Assembly (NCBI GenBank): GCA_016930515.1
Contig: JAFGGO010000119.1
Location: forward strand, 1 to 41,043
Origin: Promethearchaeota archaeon
GTDB taxonomy: Archaea; Asgardarchaeota; Lokiarchaeia; Sigyniarchaeales; SOKP01
Direction: 5' to 3'
DNA: 41,043 nt
In this document: in pieces, positions 1-9,013 of the stretch
Layout: each line of letters opens with the position of its first letter
Position numbering within the stretch: position 1 is the stretch's first letter
Made by a program: the position numbers and the translations under genes
Notes under the pieces: model-generated
Databases searched by the model: none
Told to the model about the DNA's origin: nothing
Seen by the model: only the letters and a program-made list of their open reading frames with translations

Positions 1-1781
1 GGATCCTGTTCAGTGGAGTTTATTCCATCCCCAAAGTGCCACGTGAAGTTGAGCGGTAAATTACCCCCGCTCCCCGTGTAATTAAATCGTATGGGTTGTG
101 ATTCATATAATAGCGTGATATTCGCACTGAAATTAGCGATAGGTGTTGTATCCTCAAGAACGGTAATGTATTCCGTTTTAGATTCAGTATCGTTATCTTC
201 ATGTATATCGTGAACGGTTAGGTTCACGGTAAAAACGCCGAACGTGTCATACACGTGTAGGGGATCCCGTTCTGTTGAGGTGGTATTATCTCCAAAGTCC
301 CATTCGAAGGAAAGTGGAAGGTTTCCTCCCGTACCGTTGTATGTAAATTGTATGGGTTTTATTCCATATACTAAAGTGGCATTCGCGCTGAAATTCGCTT
401 CGGGCGCGGTATTCGTTAGGGGATATCCGTCTTCGCTTCCTGCCGAGCCACTAATACTATATGGATCATCTACAATGCCATCTCCGTCATCGTCAGGACC
501 GACCCAATCGCTCCAGAAATTACCTTTTGCTGAATTGTTCCATTGATTTTCCGCTCCGTTATCTTCGGCGTTCAGTCCGTTTTCAATAAACGAATTATAG
601 GTAAAGGTGTTATTTTCCCCATAGCTATTTATCAATGCTCCATATTGGGTATTTTTAATAAAAGCATTCTCGGTGACGGTATTATTGCTACTACTCTCTA
701 TATATAATCCACAATTTTGATTTGTGGTGCCTGTATTACTCATGATATTTTCTGAGATGGTGTTGTTATTACACTTATCCTCCAAGCGCATCCCATAATT
801 AATATTATCATTAAGCGTGTTTCCCGATATCGAATTATTCTTACAATTATAATACAAATATATCCCCTCATTTTGATTCGTAGTATAAATATTGCTTGCG
901 GTATTTTCCGATATCCTGTTATTATCAGACGCCCAAAAGAAATATATACCACTTCGTTGATTGTCGTTTGCCTTATTTCTCAAAACGGTGTTCTCCTCAC
1001 TACCATCTAGATATATTCCATAGAAGAGATTATAACTTGCGTTATTTCCCGAGACGGTGGAATAATCACATCCTGATAAATCTATCCCGCTATATTGATT
1101 ATTATTTGCGTTATTGCCTAAAATGTCGTTTTTATGACAACGATCTCTTAGATATATTCCATTTTCTTGATTATGGCTTGCGTTGTTTCCCGAAACGGTG
1201 TTCTCATCGCAGTAATAATATATATGTATTCCTGTTTTTTGATTATGGCTTGCGTTATTTCCCGAAACGATGTTGTTATCAGAGCTCGAATATATTGCTA
1301 TGCCCATGCCTTGATTATACGAGCAATTGTTATCGACGATCTTCCCATTTGAAACAGTAGTAAGTTTTATTCCAGCGTCATAATACGGATAACTACCAAG
1401 ACTTGAATTATAAAAGGTGCAATTTCTTATGATGAAATAAGCGTTTGAATTCTTAATTTCGATGCACGAAGAACCATTAGCACCATTAATCGTCACATTC
1501 TCGATGATATATGGGTTAGAAAGAGTACCTGAACCATTACACCAATCCTGACCGGCAGCCCATGCCCAATCTTGAATATCTGAGTCGTCAATAACGATTG
1601 GATATGGTAACGTCCAATATTTAGAGGTTCTAGGTTTTATTATTCTTTCTTGGTCAAGAACTTTCAAGTCATTTCCTTGAGGTTCAATGCTTGATAAAAT
1701 CGCGAGGATCATTAAAATGAAAAAGAAGAAGGTTGTCTTTCTTCTATTTTCTCTCAATCTTAAAAATTTTAATCGTATCAT
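1..1781 (-). CDS. NosD/PKD-repeat surface protein, C-terminus cut by window edge
   Basis: The minus strand is open from an ATG at 1781 to the left edge (593 codons, no stop), so the gene is partial. Residues 1-35 hold a basic start and a hydrophobic run ending near LAILSS, a likely signal peptide or anchor. About residues 60-440 form a right-handed parallel beta-helix of NosD type, with short Asn-rich turns repeated every 22-24 residues (forms such as NTVSGNNASHN and GIYLYYNC). A PKD domain follows at about 459-545 (FEWDFGDN, HVYDTFGVF), and a second PKD is entered at the edge. The gene starts 65 nt after the end of the 1131-residue paralogue and shares its N-terminal block (PIVIDD, WCNGSG, PYIIENVTING), so the two are tandem duplicates, probably co-transcribed. 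The role is inferred as an extracellular adhesive or carbohydrate-facing protein. The missing C-terminus may carry a TM helix and zinc cluster like its neighbour. Confidence 0.85.
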   Translation of the reverse strand, partial: MIRLKFLRLRENRRKTTFFFFILMILAILSSIEPQGNDLKVLDQERIIKPRTSKYWTLPYPIVIDDSDIQDWAWAAGQDWCNGSGTLSNPYIIENVTINGANGSSCIEIKNSNAYFIIRNCTFYNSSLGSYPYYDAGIKLTTVSNGKIVDNNCSYNQGMGIAIYSSSDNNIVSGNNASHNQKTGIHIYYYCDENTVSGNNASHNQENGIYLRDRCHKNDILGNNANNNQYSGIDLSGCDYSTVSGNNASYNLFYGIYLDGSEENTVLRNKANDNQRSGIYFFWASDNNRISENTASNIYTTNQNEGIYLYYNCKNNSISGNTLNDNINYGMRLEDKCNNNTISENIMSNTGTTNQNCGLYIESSSNNTVTENAFIKNTQYGALINSYGENNTFTYNSFIENGLNAEDNGAENQWNNSAKGNFWSDWVGPDDDGDGIVDDPYSISGSAGSEDGYPLTNTAPEANFSANATLVYGIKPIQFTYNGTGGNLPLSFEWDFGDNTTSTERDPLHVYDTFGVFTVNLTVHDIHEDNDTESKTEYITVLEDTTPIANFSANITLLYESQPIRFNYTGSGGNLPLNFTWHFGDGINSTEQD

Positions 1782-1846
1782 CTTTGCTACTCATCTTTTT
1801 TTTATCATTATTTTCGTGAGGAAATTTCTTATAATGTTTTTAACGT

Positions 1847-4800
1847 TCATGTAAAATAGTTCTGACAGGACCAGCATTTCTCTCCTTGCTCGCGTAATGC
1901 ATTCACGCAATCCTTGCAATAAAAAGCTTGACAATGAGGACAAATATACACGTTTTCTCCCTTGACTGGTCCTTTATGTACGATACAAATGTATTTTTGT
2001 TTTTCCACATCCATTCCTGATTCATCAAGCGTTTCTAATGCAACTTTTTCTTTCGTTGACGGTCCAGCCCCCTCCTTAATCAAACCATCTTCATAAAACA
2101 CAAGTTCATGTTTTACTTCTGGTGTTGTTTTTGAACTCACTTTTAAGGGCATTTTAGTTTGTAGTATTTTGTCTGAAGGAATTATCTTCCCAATGGGTAA
2201 TGTTGTAGCTCCGTTTTTTCTTCGTTTTTTAATGAGGATAACGCTTGAAACCACTGTGAAAATGCTCAAGGAGGTAACAATGAGAATAATTTCAATGGGA
2301 AAAAATGGGATGAGGTCAGAATTTTCAAAAACCTCTATTCTCATCGTCATGATCTCAACATCTCCGTTCGCATCAGTAATTGTCAAAGTTACGTTGTAAA
2401 TTCCAGGTGATTCATATGCATGTACAGGGTTCTGCTCGGTTGAGCTGGTTCCGTCTCCAAACTCCCAATAGAAACTGAGAGGAGCGTTCCCTTCATTACC
2501 CGTAAAAAAGAATTGAATTGGGCGTCCATCAACGAAACGACTCCCATCGATGCTGAAATTCACGGTGGGTTTGAAATCCTCAAGAACGGTAATCAAACCT
2601 GTTTTTTTTCCACTATCTCCATTAAAATCAGTTATAGTTAAGGCCACGACATAAAGATCAGGCTGGTCATATACATGTACGGGAACCTGATCAGTGGAGT
2701 TTGTTCCGTCTCCAAATTCCCAGAAGAACGCGAGAGGGGCGTTCCCTCCACTGCCTCTATACATGAATCTTACGGGTTGCCCTTGTATTATTACTGTCTC
2801 GTTGGCACTGAAATCCACGTTGGGCTTGGTATCAAGAGAAACGTTAATATATCCTGCTTTTGTTTCAGTATCGTTATCTCCGTTCACGTCAATAACGATA
2901 AGATTTACTGAGTAAACACCAGGTTGGTTGTATGTGTGTACGGGATCCTGCTCGGTTGAGTTTATTCCGTCTCCAAAGTGCCATTCGAAAGTAAATGGAG
3001 AGTTACCTAACATGCCGTTGAATGTAAATTTTATAGGTTGCCCTTGAATTATTTCTGTCTCGTTGGCACTGAAATCCACGTTGGGTGTGGTATCAAGAGA
3101 AACGGTAATATATCCTGCTTTTGTTTCAGTATCGTTATCTCCGTTCACATCAATGACGGAAAGATTTACAAGGTAAATGCCTGGTTGATCATACACATGT
3201 ATGGGATCCTGCTCACGTGAAACAGTTCCATCTCCAAAATTCCATTCAAATGTGAGGGGTAAGTTCCCTCCACCACCCGTGTAGTTAAATTGAATTGACT
3301 GTCCTAATATTATATTAGTATTGTTCGCACTGAAATCCACGATAGGCGTGGTATTTATCAGTGGATACCGATCCTCGCTAGTTGCTGTTCCTTGAATGAA
3401 ATAAGAACCCGTACCAGAATAATCGTCCCAGAAATTACCGATACCTCCATTATCCCATTGATTGTACGCTCCATCATCCTTGGCGTGAATTCCATTATCC
3501 ACGAATGAGTTCAGCCAAATCGTGTTATTCTTTACACCTGAACTATCCAAAACCATTCCATAAAGATCGTTGTTAATTAACAAATTTTTCGTGATGATAT
3601 TTTCACTAGAATCTGCATTTAAGGTTATCCCTGTTTCTAAATTATTGCTGGCGTTATTTTCCGAGATGGTGCCATTGTTACACCACATTAAATATAAACC
3701 ATGATATTGATTAAGACTTGCTGTATTTCCCGAGATGGTGATATTATCAATAAACCAAACGTCAATTCCATCTTGGTTCTCATTACACGTATTATTTGAA
3801 ATGTTGATGTTATCGCCCCAAATTGCGCAGACACCTTGTAGGTAATTCCTATTAAGGATATTTCCCGAAATGGTGCTATTGTTACACTCATACAAGTATT
3901 GACCTACTCCATATTGCTTGTTATCGCTTGCAGTGTTTCTCGAAACGGCGGTATTGTTACAAACATCAAGATATATCCCTGTTCCTAAATTATAGCTTGC
4001 GTTATTTCCTAAGACGGCGGTATCGTTGCAATTATATAATTCAATTCCATTACCTGAATTATTACTAGCGTTATTTCCCAAGATATCATTATGAGAACTT
4101 GAGTATAAACTAATACCCGTTGAAGTTCGAGACGCATTAACTCCTGAGATCGTACAATAGGAGCAATTTACCAAGAAAACCTGGCCAGCATCCATGAAAT
4201 CGTCTTTCTCTAGCCCCTCCTCGTTGACATAATAATATATGGGCTTTTGGTTTACCTCGTTTGATGTATCAATTTCGAACGATTGTAACCGAGAAAGAAG
4301 GGTAGGAACAATTGTTAACCCACATTTCATCATGGTATTTTCGGATAGTATTATATCGCTACAATCCTGTAAATAGATACCGCTAACATTATTATTTTTC
4401 AATGTGTTTTCCGAGACGGTGTTATTATTGCAATTATTGTACAGGTATATCCCATATGAATTTTCGTTTGCCGCATTTTCCGAGACGGTGTTATTATTGC
4501 AATTTTTATACAGGTATATCCCATATCTATTTTCGTTTGCCGCATTTCCGGAGATATTATTATTGCTACAACCATAAAGATATATTCCATCAAGATAATT
4601 ATTAATCATGGTATTTTCCGAGACGGTGTTATTATCACAATTACTTCTCAGTTGTATCCCGAACCAGAGATTATTAGTTACGTTATTTCCCGAGACGGTA
4701 TTATTGTGACAATCATTATATAGATATATTCCCATGCCGTTATTGTCAGAGCAATTGTTGTCAAGTATCTTTCCATTTGTGGTATTTACTAACTTGATCC

Positions 4801-5242
4801 CGGCATTGTAATAAGGATTAGAAGTTCCTAAAGTTGAATTGAAAACAGTACAATTCCGTATGATGAAATATACGGTTGAATTCCTAATTTCGATGCACGA
4901 AGAACTATTACCGCCGTTTATCGTCACGTTCTCGATGATATACGGATCCGAATAAATACCTGAACCATTACACCAATTTTCACCTACAGCATCGGCCCAA
5001 GTATAGCTACCAAAATCATCGATGACGATTGGACCTGGAAGAACCCAAAAATATGAATTTTTGATATTCTTGTTGGGAGGATTGGAAATTTGGCCTCCTT
5101 CATCAATTTTGATGGGGGAAAGAAGAATGGGTGTTACCAAGAAAAAAAGGAAGATAAATCCTTTAAGGAGCGTTTTTTTTCTCTTGATCCCCCCGCCATT
5201 TTGCTTTAATATCGTACTTTTTAAAGGATAGATTGTTTTCAT
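1847..5242 (-). CDS. Giant NosD beta-helix/PKD surface protein with cytoplasmic RING-like zinc cluster
   Basis: This is a complete 1131-residue protein. Residues 1-43 are a basic leader plus hydrophobic segment (FIFLFFLVTPILL). About 60-620 is an Asn-rich NosD/CASH parallel beta-helix, interrupted near 310-365 by the insert typical of NosD families (KPIYYYVNEEGL, DAGQVFLVNCSYC). Four PKD domains follow, at about 630-715, 718-803, 805-890 and 892-972, each with the W/F-x-FGDG and DxNGD motifs. A single TM helix lies at about 977-1000, ended by KKRRK, so the beta-helix and PKDs face outward. The roughly 130-residue inner tail ends in CxxH, CxxC, CxxC, CxxC (C1086, H1089, C1101, C1104, C1109, C1112, C1123, C1126), which could bind two zinc ions like RING or FYVE folds. 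Many N-x-S/T sites suggest heavy glycosylation. NosD repeats are known from copper-site maturation and carbohydrate-active proteins; function here is not predicted beyond surface recognition or adhesion with an intracellular interaction domain. Confidence 0.9.
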   Translation of the reverse strand: MKTIYPLKSTILKQNGGGIKRKKTLLKGFIFLFFLVTPILLSPIKIDEGGQISNPPNKNIKNSYFWVLPGPIVIDDFGSYTWADAVGENWCNGSGIYSDPYIIENVTINGGNSSSCIEIRNSTVYFIIRNCTVFNSTLGTSNPYYNAGIKLVNTTNGKILDNNCSDNNGMGIYLYNDCHNNTVSGNNVTNNLWFGIQLRSNCDNNTVSENTMINNYLDGIYLYGCSNNNISGNAANENRYGIYLYKNCNNNTVSENAANENSYGIYLYNNCNNNTVSENTLKNNNVSGIYLQDCSDIILSENTMMKCGLTIVPTLLSRLQSFEIDTSNEVNQKPIYYYVNEEGLEKDDFMDAGQVFLVNCSYCTISGVNASRTSTGISLYSSSHNDILGNNASNNSGNGIELYNCNDTAVLGNNASYNLGTGIYLDVCNNTAVSRNTASDNKQYGVGQYLYECNNSTISGNILNRNYLQGVCAIWGDNINISNNTCNENQDGIDVWFIDNITISGNTASLNQYHGLYLMWCNNGTISENNASNNLETGITLNADSSENIITKNLLINNDLYGMVLDSSGVKNNTIWLNSFVDNGIHAKDDGAYNQWDNGGIGNFWDDYSGTGSYFIQGTATSEDRYPLINTTPIVDFSANNTNIILGQSIQFNYTGGGGNLPLTFEWNFGDGTVSREQDPIHVYDQPGIYLVNLSVIDVNGDNDTETKAGYITVSLDTTPNVDFSANETEIIQGQPIKFTFNGMLGNSPFTFEWHFGDGINSTEQDPVHTYNQPGVYSVNLIVIDVNGDNDTETKAGYINVSLDTKPNVDFSANETVIIQGQPVRFMYRGSGGNAPLAFFWEFGDGTNSTDQVPVHVYDQPDLYVVALTITDFNGDSGKKTGLITVLEDFKPTVNFSIDGSRFVDGRPIQFFFTGNEGNAPLSFYWEFGDGTSSTEQNPVHAYESPGIYNVTLTITDANGDVEIMTMRIEVFENSDLIPFFPIEIILIVTSLSIFTVVSSVILIKKRRKNGATTLPIGKIIPSDKILQTKMPLKVSSKTTPEVKHELVFYEDGLIKEGAGPSTKEKVALETLDESGMDVEKQKYICIVHKGPVKGENVYICPHCQAFYCKDCVNALREQGEKCWSCQNYFT
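2590..3350 (-). repeat. Tandem PKD-coding repeats, period 261 bp
   Basis: Inside the large surface-protein gene the PKD units recur at DNA level. The motif starting TATCAAGAGAAACG occurs at 2830 and again at 3091, a period of 261 bp (87 codons), followed by nearly identical sequence for more than 60 bp. The third and fourth PKD copies are more diverged. This points to recent unit duplication and makes the locus prone to recombination and to assembly error. Confidence 0.75.
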
Positions 5243-5288
5243 TTTTCTATTTTCTTCTTATATTCTCATATTCATCACTAGTGCAAAG

Positions 5289-5298
5289 ATATATAAAT
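5289..5298 (-). promoter_or_regulatory. TATA box for the surface-protein gene pair
   Basis: On the minus strand this reads TTTATATATC, about 47-56 nt upstream of the ATG at 5242. It fits an archaeal TATA element about 26 nt before a transcription start. No close Shine-Dalgarno stands out before the ATG. Confidence 0.45.
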
Positions 5299-5407
5299 GT
5301 ATGTGGGTAATATTTGAATTAGAGGGTTGTCCAAACTCGTAATCTGTTATAAATTGACACTCTTATGATTTTAAACTCCATTTTTTATATATTTCTATCG
5401 TTCTTGA

Positions 5408-5644
5408 TATAAGAAAAGAGAACATGGAACCCTATCTTCAATTAAAATAAGAAGTGATGAAGTCTTTATATTCGCTCAACACATTGATTCTAATGGTGAA
5501 AAGTACTGGTATGGCTATGTTGAGAAACCTGACATCTCAAATCTCGCTCTTGCGATAACAAGTACGATCGTGATAATATCAACCGTTTTAATAGGCATTA
5601 TAATCTTAATTAAAAAACGGAGGAACGAAAACTTTCAAGACTAA
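5408..5644 (+). pseudogene. Orphan C-terminal membrane anchor of a lost surface protein
   Basis: An open frame after a TGA at 5405 encodes about 78 residues ending at a TAA (5642-5644). It has no in-frame ATG near its start. The peptide has a short extracellular-looking part (VFIFAQHIDSNGEKYW), then one TM helix (ALAITSTIVIISTVLIGIII), then LIKKRRNENFQD. This matches the C-terminal anchor layout of archaeal PKD/S-layer-like proteins, including KKRR after the helix as in the neighbouring 1131-residue protein. It is best read as the surviving 3' end of a deleted or rearranged gene. A short real gene with an unusual start cannot be excluded. Confidence 0.5.
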
Positions 5645-5877
5645 AGCAAAATACAATTCATTTTTTTTAAATTTTAAAAGTCAAAAAAAACATGAAAATT
5701 ACGACGAATTCAGTCAATTTTATACAGATAAATTAGCTTCTTATTTTTCTTGAGATAACTAGATTAAAATTTATTTGGAAAAGTAAATAATATTAGAAAT
5801 CTTGATTTATATTGATATACTCTTTTTATCGCAAATCCTGGGGAATGCGTGTAATACAAAAAAAAAACCGTGGTTAT

Positions 5878-6957
5878 ATGGAAGAAGACATCTATAAAAG
5901 GTTACAGAAACGAATTGACGAGTTCGCCCTCGGTTTTAATTCGACTAAATCGGGTGTGGAGCTCAAAATACTTCAGATGCTTTTTACGCCAGAAGAGGCA
6001 GAATTATATCTTCATATGAGCAGGGAACTCGAACCGATTGAAATTATTACGAATAAAGCTAGAATAGATGCTTCTGAAGTAACAAGATTGTTAGAACAAA
6101 TGACAAAAAAGGGAGTTGTTTTCCCCATAATGGCAGAAGATCGCAAGTTCTATGCCGCTGCTCCTTTCATGCACGGATTCATCGAAAACGCAGCGGTACT
6201 CGATGGACCAAGAGAATTAATGACCCTAATGGATGAATATGTGGAGGGCGATTTTAAAGCGCGTGGAAAGACCCTTAGAACGGTCCCAGTTCATGAAAGT
6301 GTTGATTTTAACAATAATATTCTCCCATTCGACGATGTGTTAGAAGTTATAAAATCGAAAGAGCGTATTGGGGTGATTCCTTGTGCTTGTGCCAAAAAAA
6401 TGCAGATTATTGGAACTAATTGCGATAAATCGATTGATGTTTGCATTGGTTTCGACTTCTACGCAGAATATGCCATTGAAGGACTTAACGTGGGGCGATG
6501 GATCACCCAAGAAGAAGCAGAAGAAATTCTCCGGCAATCTGAAAGAGAGGGGTTGGTACATCAAATCGCTGGAAGTAGTAAAAGCACCGAAGCAATCTGT
6601 AATTGCTGTCCATCGTGTTGTAATATTTTAAAAACCATTAGGAGATTACCTATTCCTTCCAAGGTAACCGGATCGAATTATCGCGCGTTTTACTCTCTCG
6701 AGGATTGCGTTCTTTGCGAAAAATGCATTGAAAGATGCCCAATGGAAGCATTTGTAATGCAAGGCGATGAGCTATCTTATAATTCCGATCGTTGCATAGG
6801 ATGTGGTCTCTGCGTTACTACCTGCCCCGCTAGTGCGTTATCGCTCGAACTAAGAGATGAAAATAAGCTAAGGTTTCCTCCACAACCCGAATCTTATCAA
6901 TTCATGAAATCGTCGGTTGAATTCAGCGAGGACGTAAAGAAATGGATTAAAAAATGA
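5878..6957 (+). CDS. HTH-containing 4Fe-4S ferredoxin-type protein
   Basis: From the ATG at 5878 the protein has 359 residues. In-frame alternatives are an ATG at 5845 and a TTG at 5812; I prefer 5878 because MEEDIYKRLQ begins a continuous helical domain. Residues 25-100 resemble a winged-helix segment (EELEPIE-type helices, EVTRLLEQMTKKGVV). A central region carries C169, C171, C182 and C189, followed by a dense CNCCPSCC cluster at 241-248. The C-terminus is a classic two-cluster ferredoxin: C277/280/283/287 and C306/309/312/316, each ending CP. Related HTH-plus-ferredoxin proteins occur in anaerobic archaea and bacteria, often near heterodisulfide-reductase-like genes. Electron transfer or redox sensing is inferred; the partner is unknown. 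The TGA at 6955 is followed by AT-rich sequence. Confidence 0.8.
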   Translation: MEEDIYKRLQKRIDEFALGFNSTKSGVELKILQMLFTPEEAELYLHMSRELEPIEIITNKARIDASEVTRLLEQMTKKGVVFPIMAEDRKFYAAAPFMHGFIENAAVLDGPRELMTLMDEYVEGDFKARGKTLRTVPVHESVDFNNNILPFDDVLEVIKSKERIGVIPCACAKKMQIIGTNCDKSIDVCIGFDFYAEYAIEGLNVGRWITQEEAEEILRQSEREGLVHQIAGSSKSTEAICNCCPSCCNILKTIRRLPIPSKVTGSNYRAFYSLEDCVLCEKCIERCPMEAFVMQGDELSYNSDRCIGCGLCVTTCPASALSLELRDENKLRFPPQPESYQFMKSSVEFSEDVKKWIKK

Positions 6958-7092
6958 ATCGGAACTATTTTAAATTCAGCCTGAATGAAAAATCTTAAAG
7001 GAAAAATGACAAGTTAATTAGATTTGTTTCACGCTTTTAATTTAGTTCTTTAAGATAATTATTTCAATGATTTGATGGACAGTTTTCTGGTA

Positions 7093-7653
7093 TTAAAGGT
7101 GCTTAATTACTTTACAAGGATTACCTGCGGCAAATACTCCCGATGGGATGGATTTTATTACGATCGATCCAGGACCAATTACCGAATCGTTTCCGATCGA
7201 AATTCCGGGACAGATGACGGCATTACCTCCAATCCAAACATTTTTTCCAATTGAAACGGGCAAGCTCAATTCTAGCCCCTGCCTGCGTAATTCTGGTTCC
7301 AATGGATGCGTTGCGCAATATACCTGCACGTTAGGTCCCATTAAAGTGTCATCACCAATCCTCACGATGTTACAATCCAGTATGACGCAATTTAAATTCA
7401 TGTAAACGCCTTTTCCGGCGAAAATATTGCTTCCGTAATCGCAAGTGAAAGGCGGTTCAATCGTTAAAGGATCGCTGGATTCGCCAAATAACTCTTTTAA
7501 AATGGCATTGCGCGCCACATGGTCGCTAAATTTTATGGTATTATATTCCTGACACAAATCACGAGCGCTCTCTCTTTCTTTTACGAGTTCAGGGTCGTTT
7601 GCATTATAAAGCTTGCCTGTAAGCATTTTATTCTTTTCAGTTTCGGGACTCAT
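7093..7653 (-). CDS. Sugar O-acetyltransferase (maltose/galactoside acetyltransferase type)
   Basis: This 186-residue protein belongs to the hexapeptide-repeat acyltransferases (MAT/GAT, LacA/NodL/Maa). It would transfer acetyl from acetyl-CoA to a sugar hydroxyl. Residues 8-60 form the helical maltose-acetyltransferase N-domain (MLTGKLYNANDPEL). From about 70 on, left-handed beta-helix repeats appear (IGDDTLMGPNVQVY, IGKNVWIGGNAVICPG, IGNDSVIGPGSIV). The catalytic His is H116 in CATHPLEP, and the C-terminus has the usual AGNPCKVIK. Length is normal for the family. It faces the ferredoxin gene convergently across 135 bp. The sugar acceptor cannot be predicted; protection of free sugars or modification of surface glycans are both possible. 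Confidence 0.92.
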   Translation of the reverse strand: MSPETEKNKMLTGKLYNANDPELVKERESARDLCQEYNTIKFSDHVARNAILKELFGESSDPLTIEPPFTCDYGSNIFAGKGVYMNLNCVILDCNIVRIGDDTLMGPNVQVYCATHPLEPELRRQGLELSLPVSIGKNVWIGGNAVICPGISIGNDSVIGPGSIVIKSIPSGVFAAGNPCKVIKHL

Positions 7654-8190
7654 GATGATATAAATCTTGTATTCATTTTTAATATTTATACAACTCTAGA
7701 GAATTTTTTAAAAAGGATTTGAGAAGAACCAGTTTTACGTGAAATTGGTCCTTATGAAATCATATAGAAAGATCAGGGATCTTGAAATGGGAAGATTTAT
7801 ATTGTCCATTCTTACATCTTTTTTATCTCAAACGAATTCCTGATATCTTTAATTATCAAGTTTACGTCCCAGGATAAGATATGATTTACTTGTTAGATTG
7901 TTCTCATCATTGATAATCCTATTGTCATCAACCTTAATTTTTAAACGAATAAATCATCTGAATAAATTGAGCACGTCTCAATAATGATCCTATTTTTTTC
8001 TTTACAATTTTTTTTAAAGACAAATTATTATTTTCTTATTAAAAGGTAATTTACTTTACTTAATTGTAATTTGAAAAAAACTCCAATTTCGTTCCAAACG
8101 GGTTTTTAATATGGGAATAATTTTTAAATCGCAAATAACGGGAATTTTGAATGCTTTAATAATAATAAATAACTGAAAAAAAGAATCTAA
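7654..8190. other. Intergenic region, no gene seen
   Basis: This 537-bp AT-rich gap lies between divergently oriented genes. I found no supported ORF, tRNA or repeat. It must contain the promoters of the acetyltransferase (leftward) and the 7-TM protein (rightward), but many A/T runs make any single TATA choice arbitrary. Confidence 0.4.
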
Positions 8191-8946
8191 ATGGAGTCCT
8201 CGATTGTAATTAGCGGAACTTTTTCTCTCATATTCATAATTGTGTCGTTTATCATTGGATTAAAAATTATTCTTGGTTATAAAAAAAGAAAGGAACGAAC
8301 TTACCTGTACATCGGTTTTGTTTGGATATTGATTTCGGGATCCTGGTATGCCAGTGCCATTTCATTTTTAATCGCACTTTTTACAAACGGTTCGGGACTT
8401 CAATTCCATCCCGAAATATACTTCTTAATTGGAAATTCTCTCGTGCCCGTTGGTCAAATCCTTTGGTTAATAGTAACTACCGATTTTTTTGCGAAAGAAA
8501 AACAGATACTTATTGTTGGTACCTATTGTGTGTTTGCCGTTATTGAAGAAAGCTTCTTGATCTATGGCATTTTAGTAGATCCTGGTGCTATTGGAACGCT
8601 CGTGTCTCCTGTAGATGTGGAGTACGAAGCTTTAACAATTTTATGGGCTTCTATAAATTTAATCATTTTCATAATACCAGGATTTTTGTTAGGAGAGACC
8701 TTATTGAGTTCTGATAACAAGGAACATCATTTAAAGGGAAAGTACTTGATATTAGCGTTTATATTATTTGGTTTAGGGTCAATACTTGACGCGTTATCGT
8801 TTATTCCCGTGTGGTTCCTCCCCATCACGAGAATCATATTAATTTCAAGCTCGATTTGCTATTATGTCGGTTTTATCCTTCCAAAATGGATGAGGCGTTT
8901 CTTGAAGGAGGTTGAGACGCCTTCCTCACGGGCTTCTTCTTTCTGA
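8191..8946 (+). CDS. Seven-transmembrane protein of unknown function
   Basis: The 251-residue protein is almost all membrane. Predicted helices are at about 4-28, 38-63, 76-100, 106-130, 147-172, 184-208 and 210-232, with basic residues after helix 1 (KKRKER) and after helix 7 (KWMRRFLKEVE). That count resembles the 7TM input modules attached to histidine kinases, but no signalling domain follows, so it is a stand-alone sensor-like or structural protein. No catalytic motif is visible. It stands alone, 67 bp before the aldo/keto reductase on the same strand, and could be weakly co-transcribed with it. Such short orphan 7-TM proteins recur in Asgard genomes, but I cannot assign a named family. 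Confidence 0.75.
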   Translation: MESSIVISGTFSLIFIIVSFIIGLKIILGYKKRKERTYLYIGFVWILISGSWYASAISFLIALFTNGSGLQFHPEIYFLIGNSLVPVGQILWLIVTTDFFAKEKQILIVGTYCVFAVIEESFLIYGILVDPGAIGTLVSPVDVEYEALTILWASINLIIFIIPGFLLGETLLSSDNKEHHLKGKYLILAFILFGLGSILDALSFIPVWFLPITRIILISSSICYYVGFILPKWMRRFLKEVETPSSRASSF

Positions 8947-9013
8947 TGCAAACTTACTTTAAACTGAACTAGTAAAACCTTTTTTTTAAAGCGTCTTATT
9001 AATTAAAATAACA

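Larger units (their letters stand above)
5243..5877. other. Intergenic region holding a gene remnant
   Basis: This 635-bp stretch separates the minus-strand surface genes from the plus-strand ferredoxin gene. It holds the TATA element near 5289, the orphan anchor frame at 5408-5644, and AT-rich sequence at 5645-5877 with poly-T and poly-A runs that probably includes the promoter of the next gene. No RNA gene was recognised. Confidence 0.5.

Noticed and set aside
896..1360. Plus-strand frames rich in Cys/Tyr/Arg opposite the NosD repeats
   Set aside because: They are shadows of the repeated Asn-rich beta-helix codons on the minus strand; the repeat pattern explains their composition.
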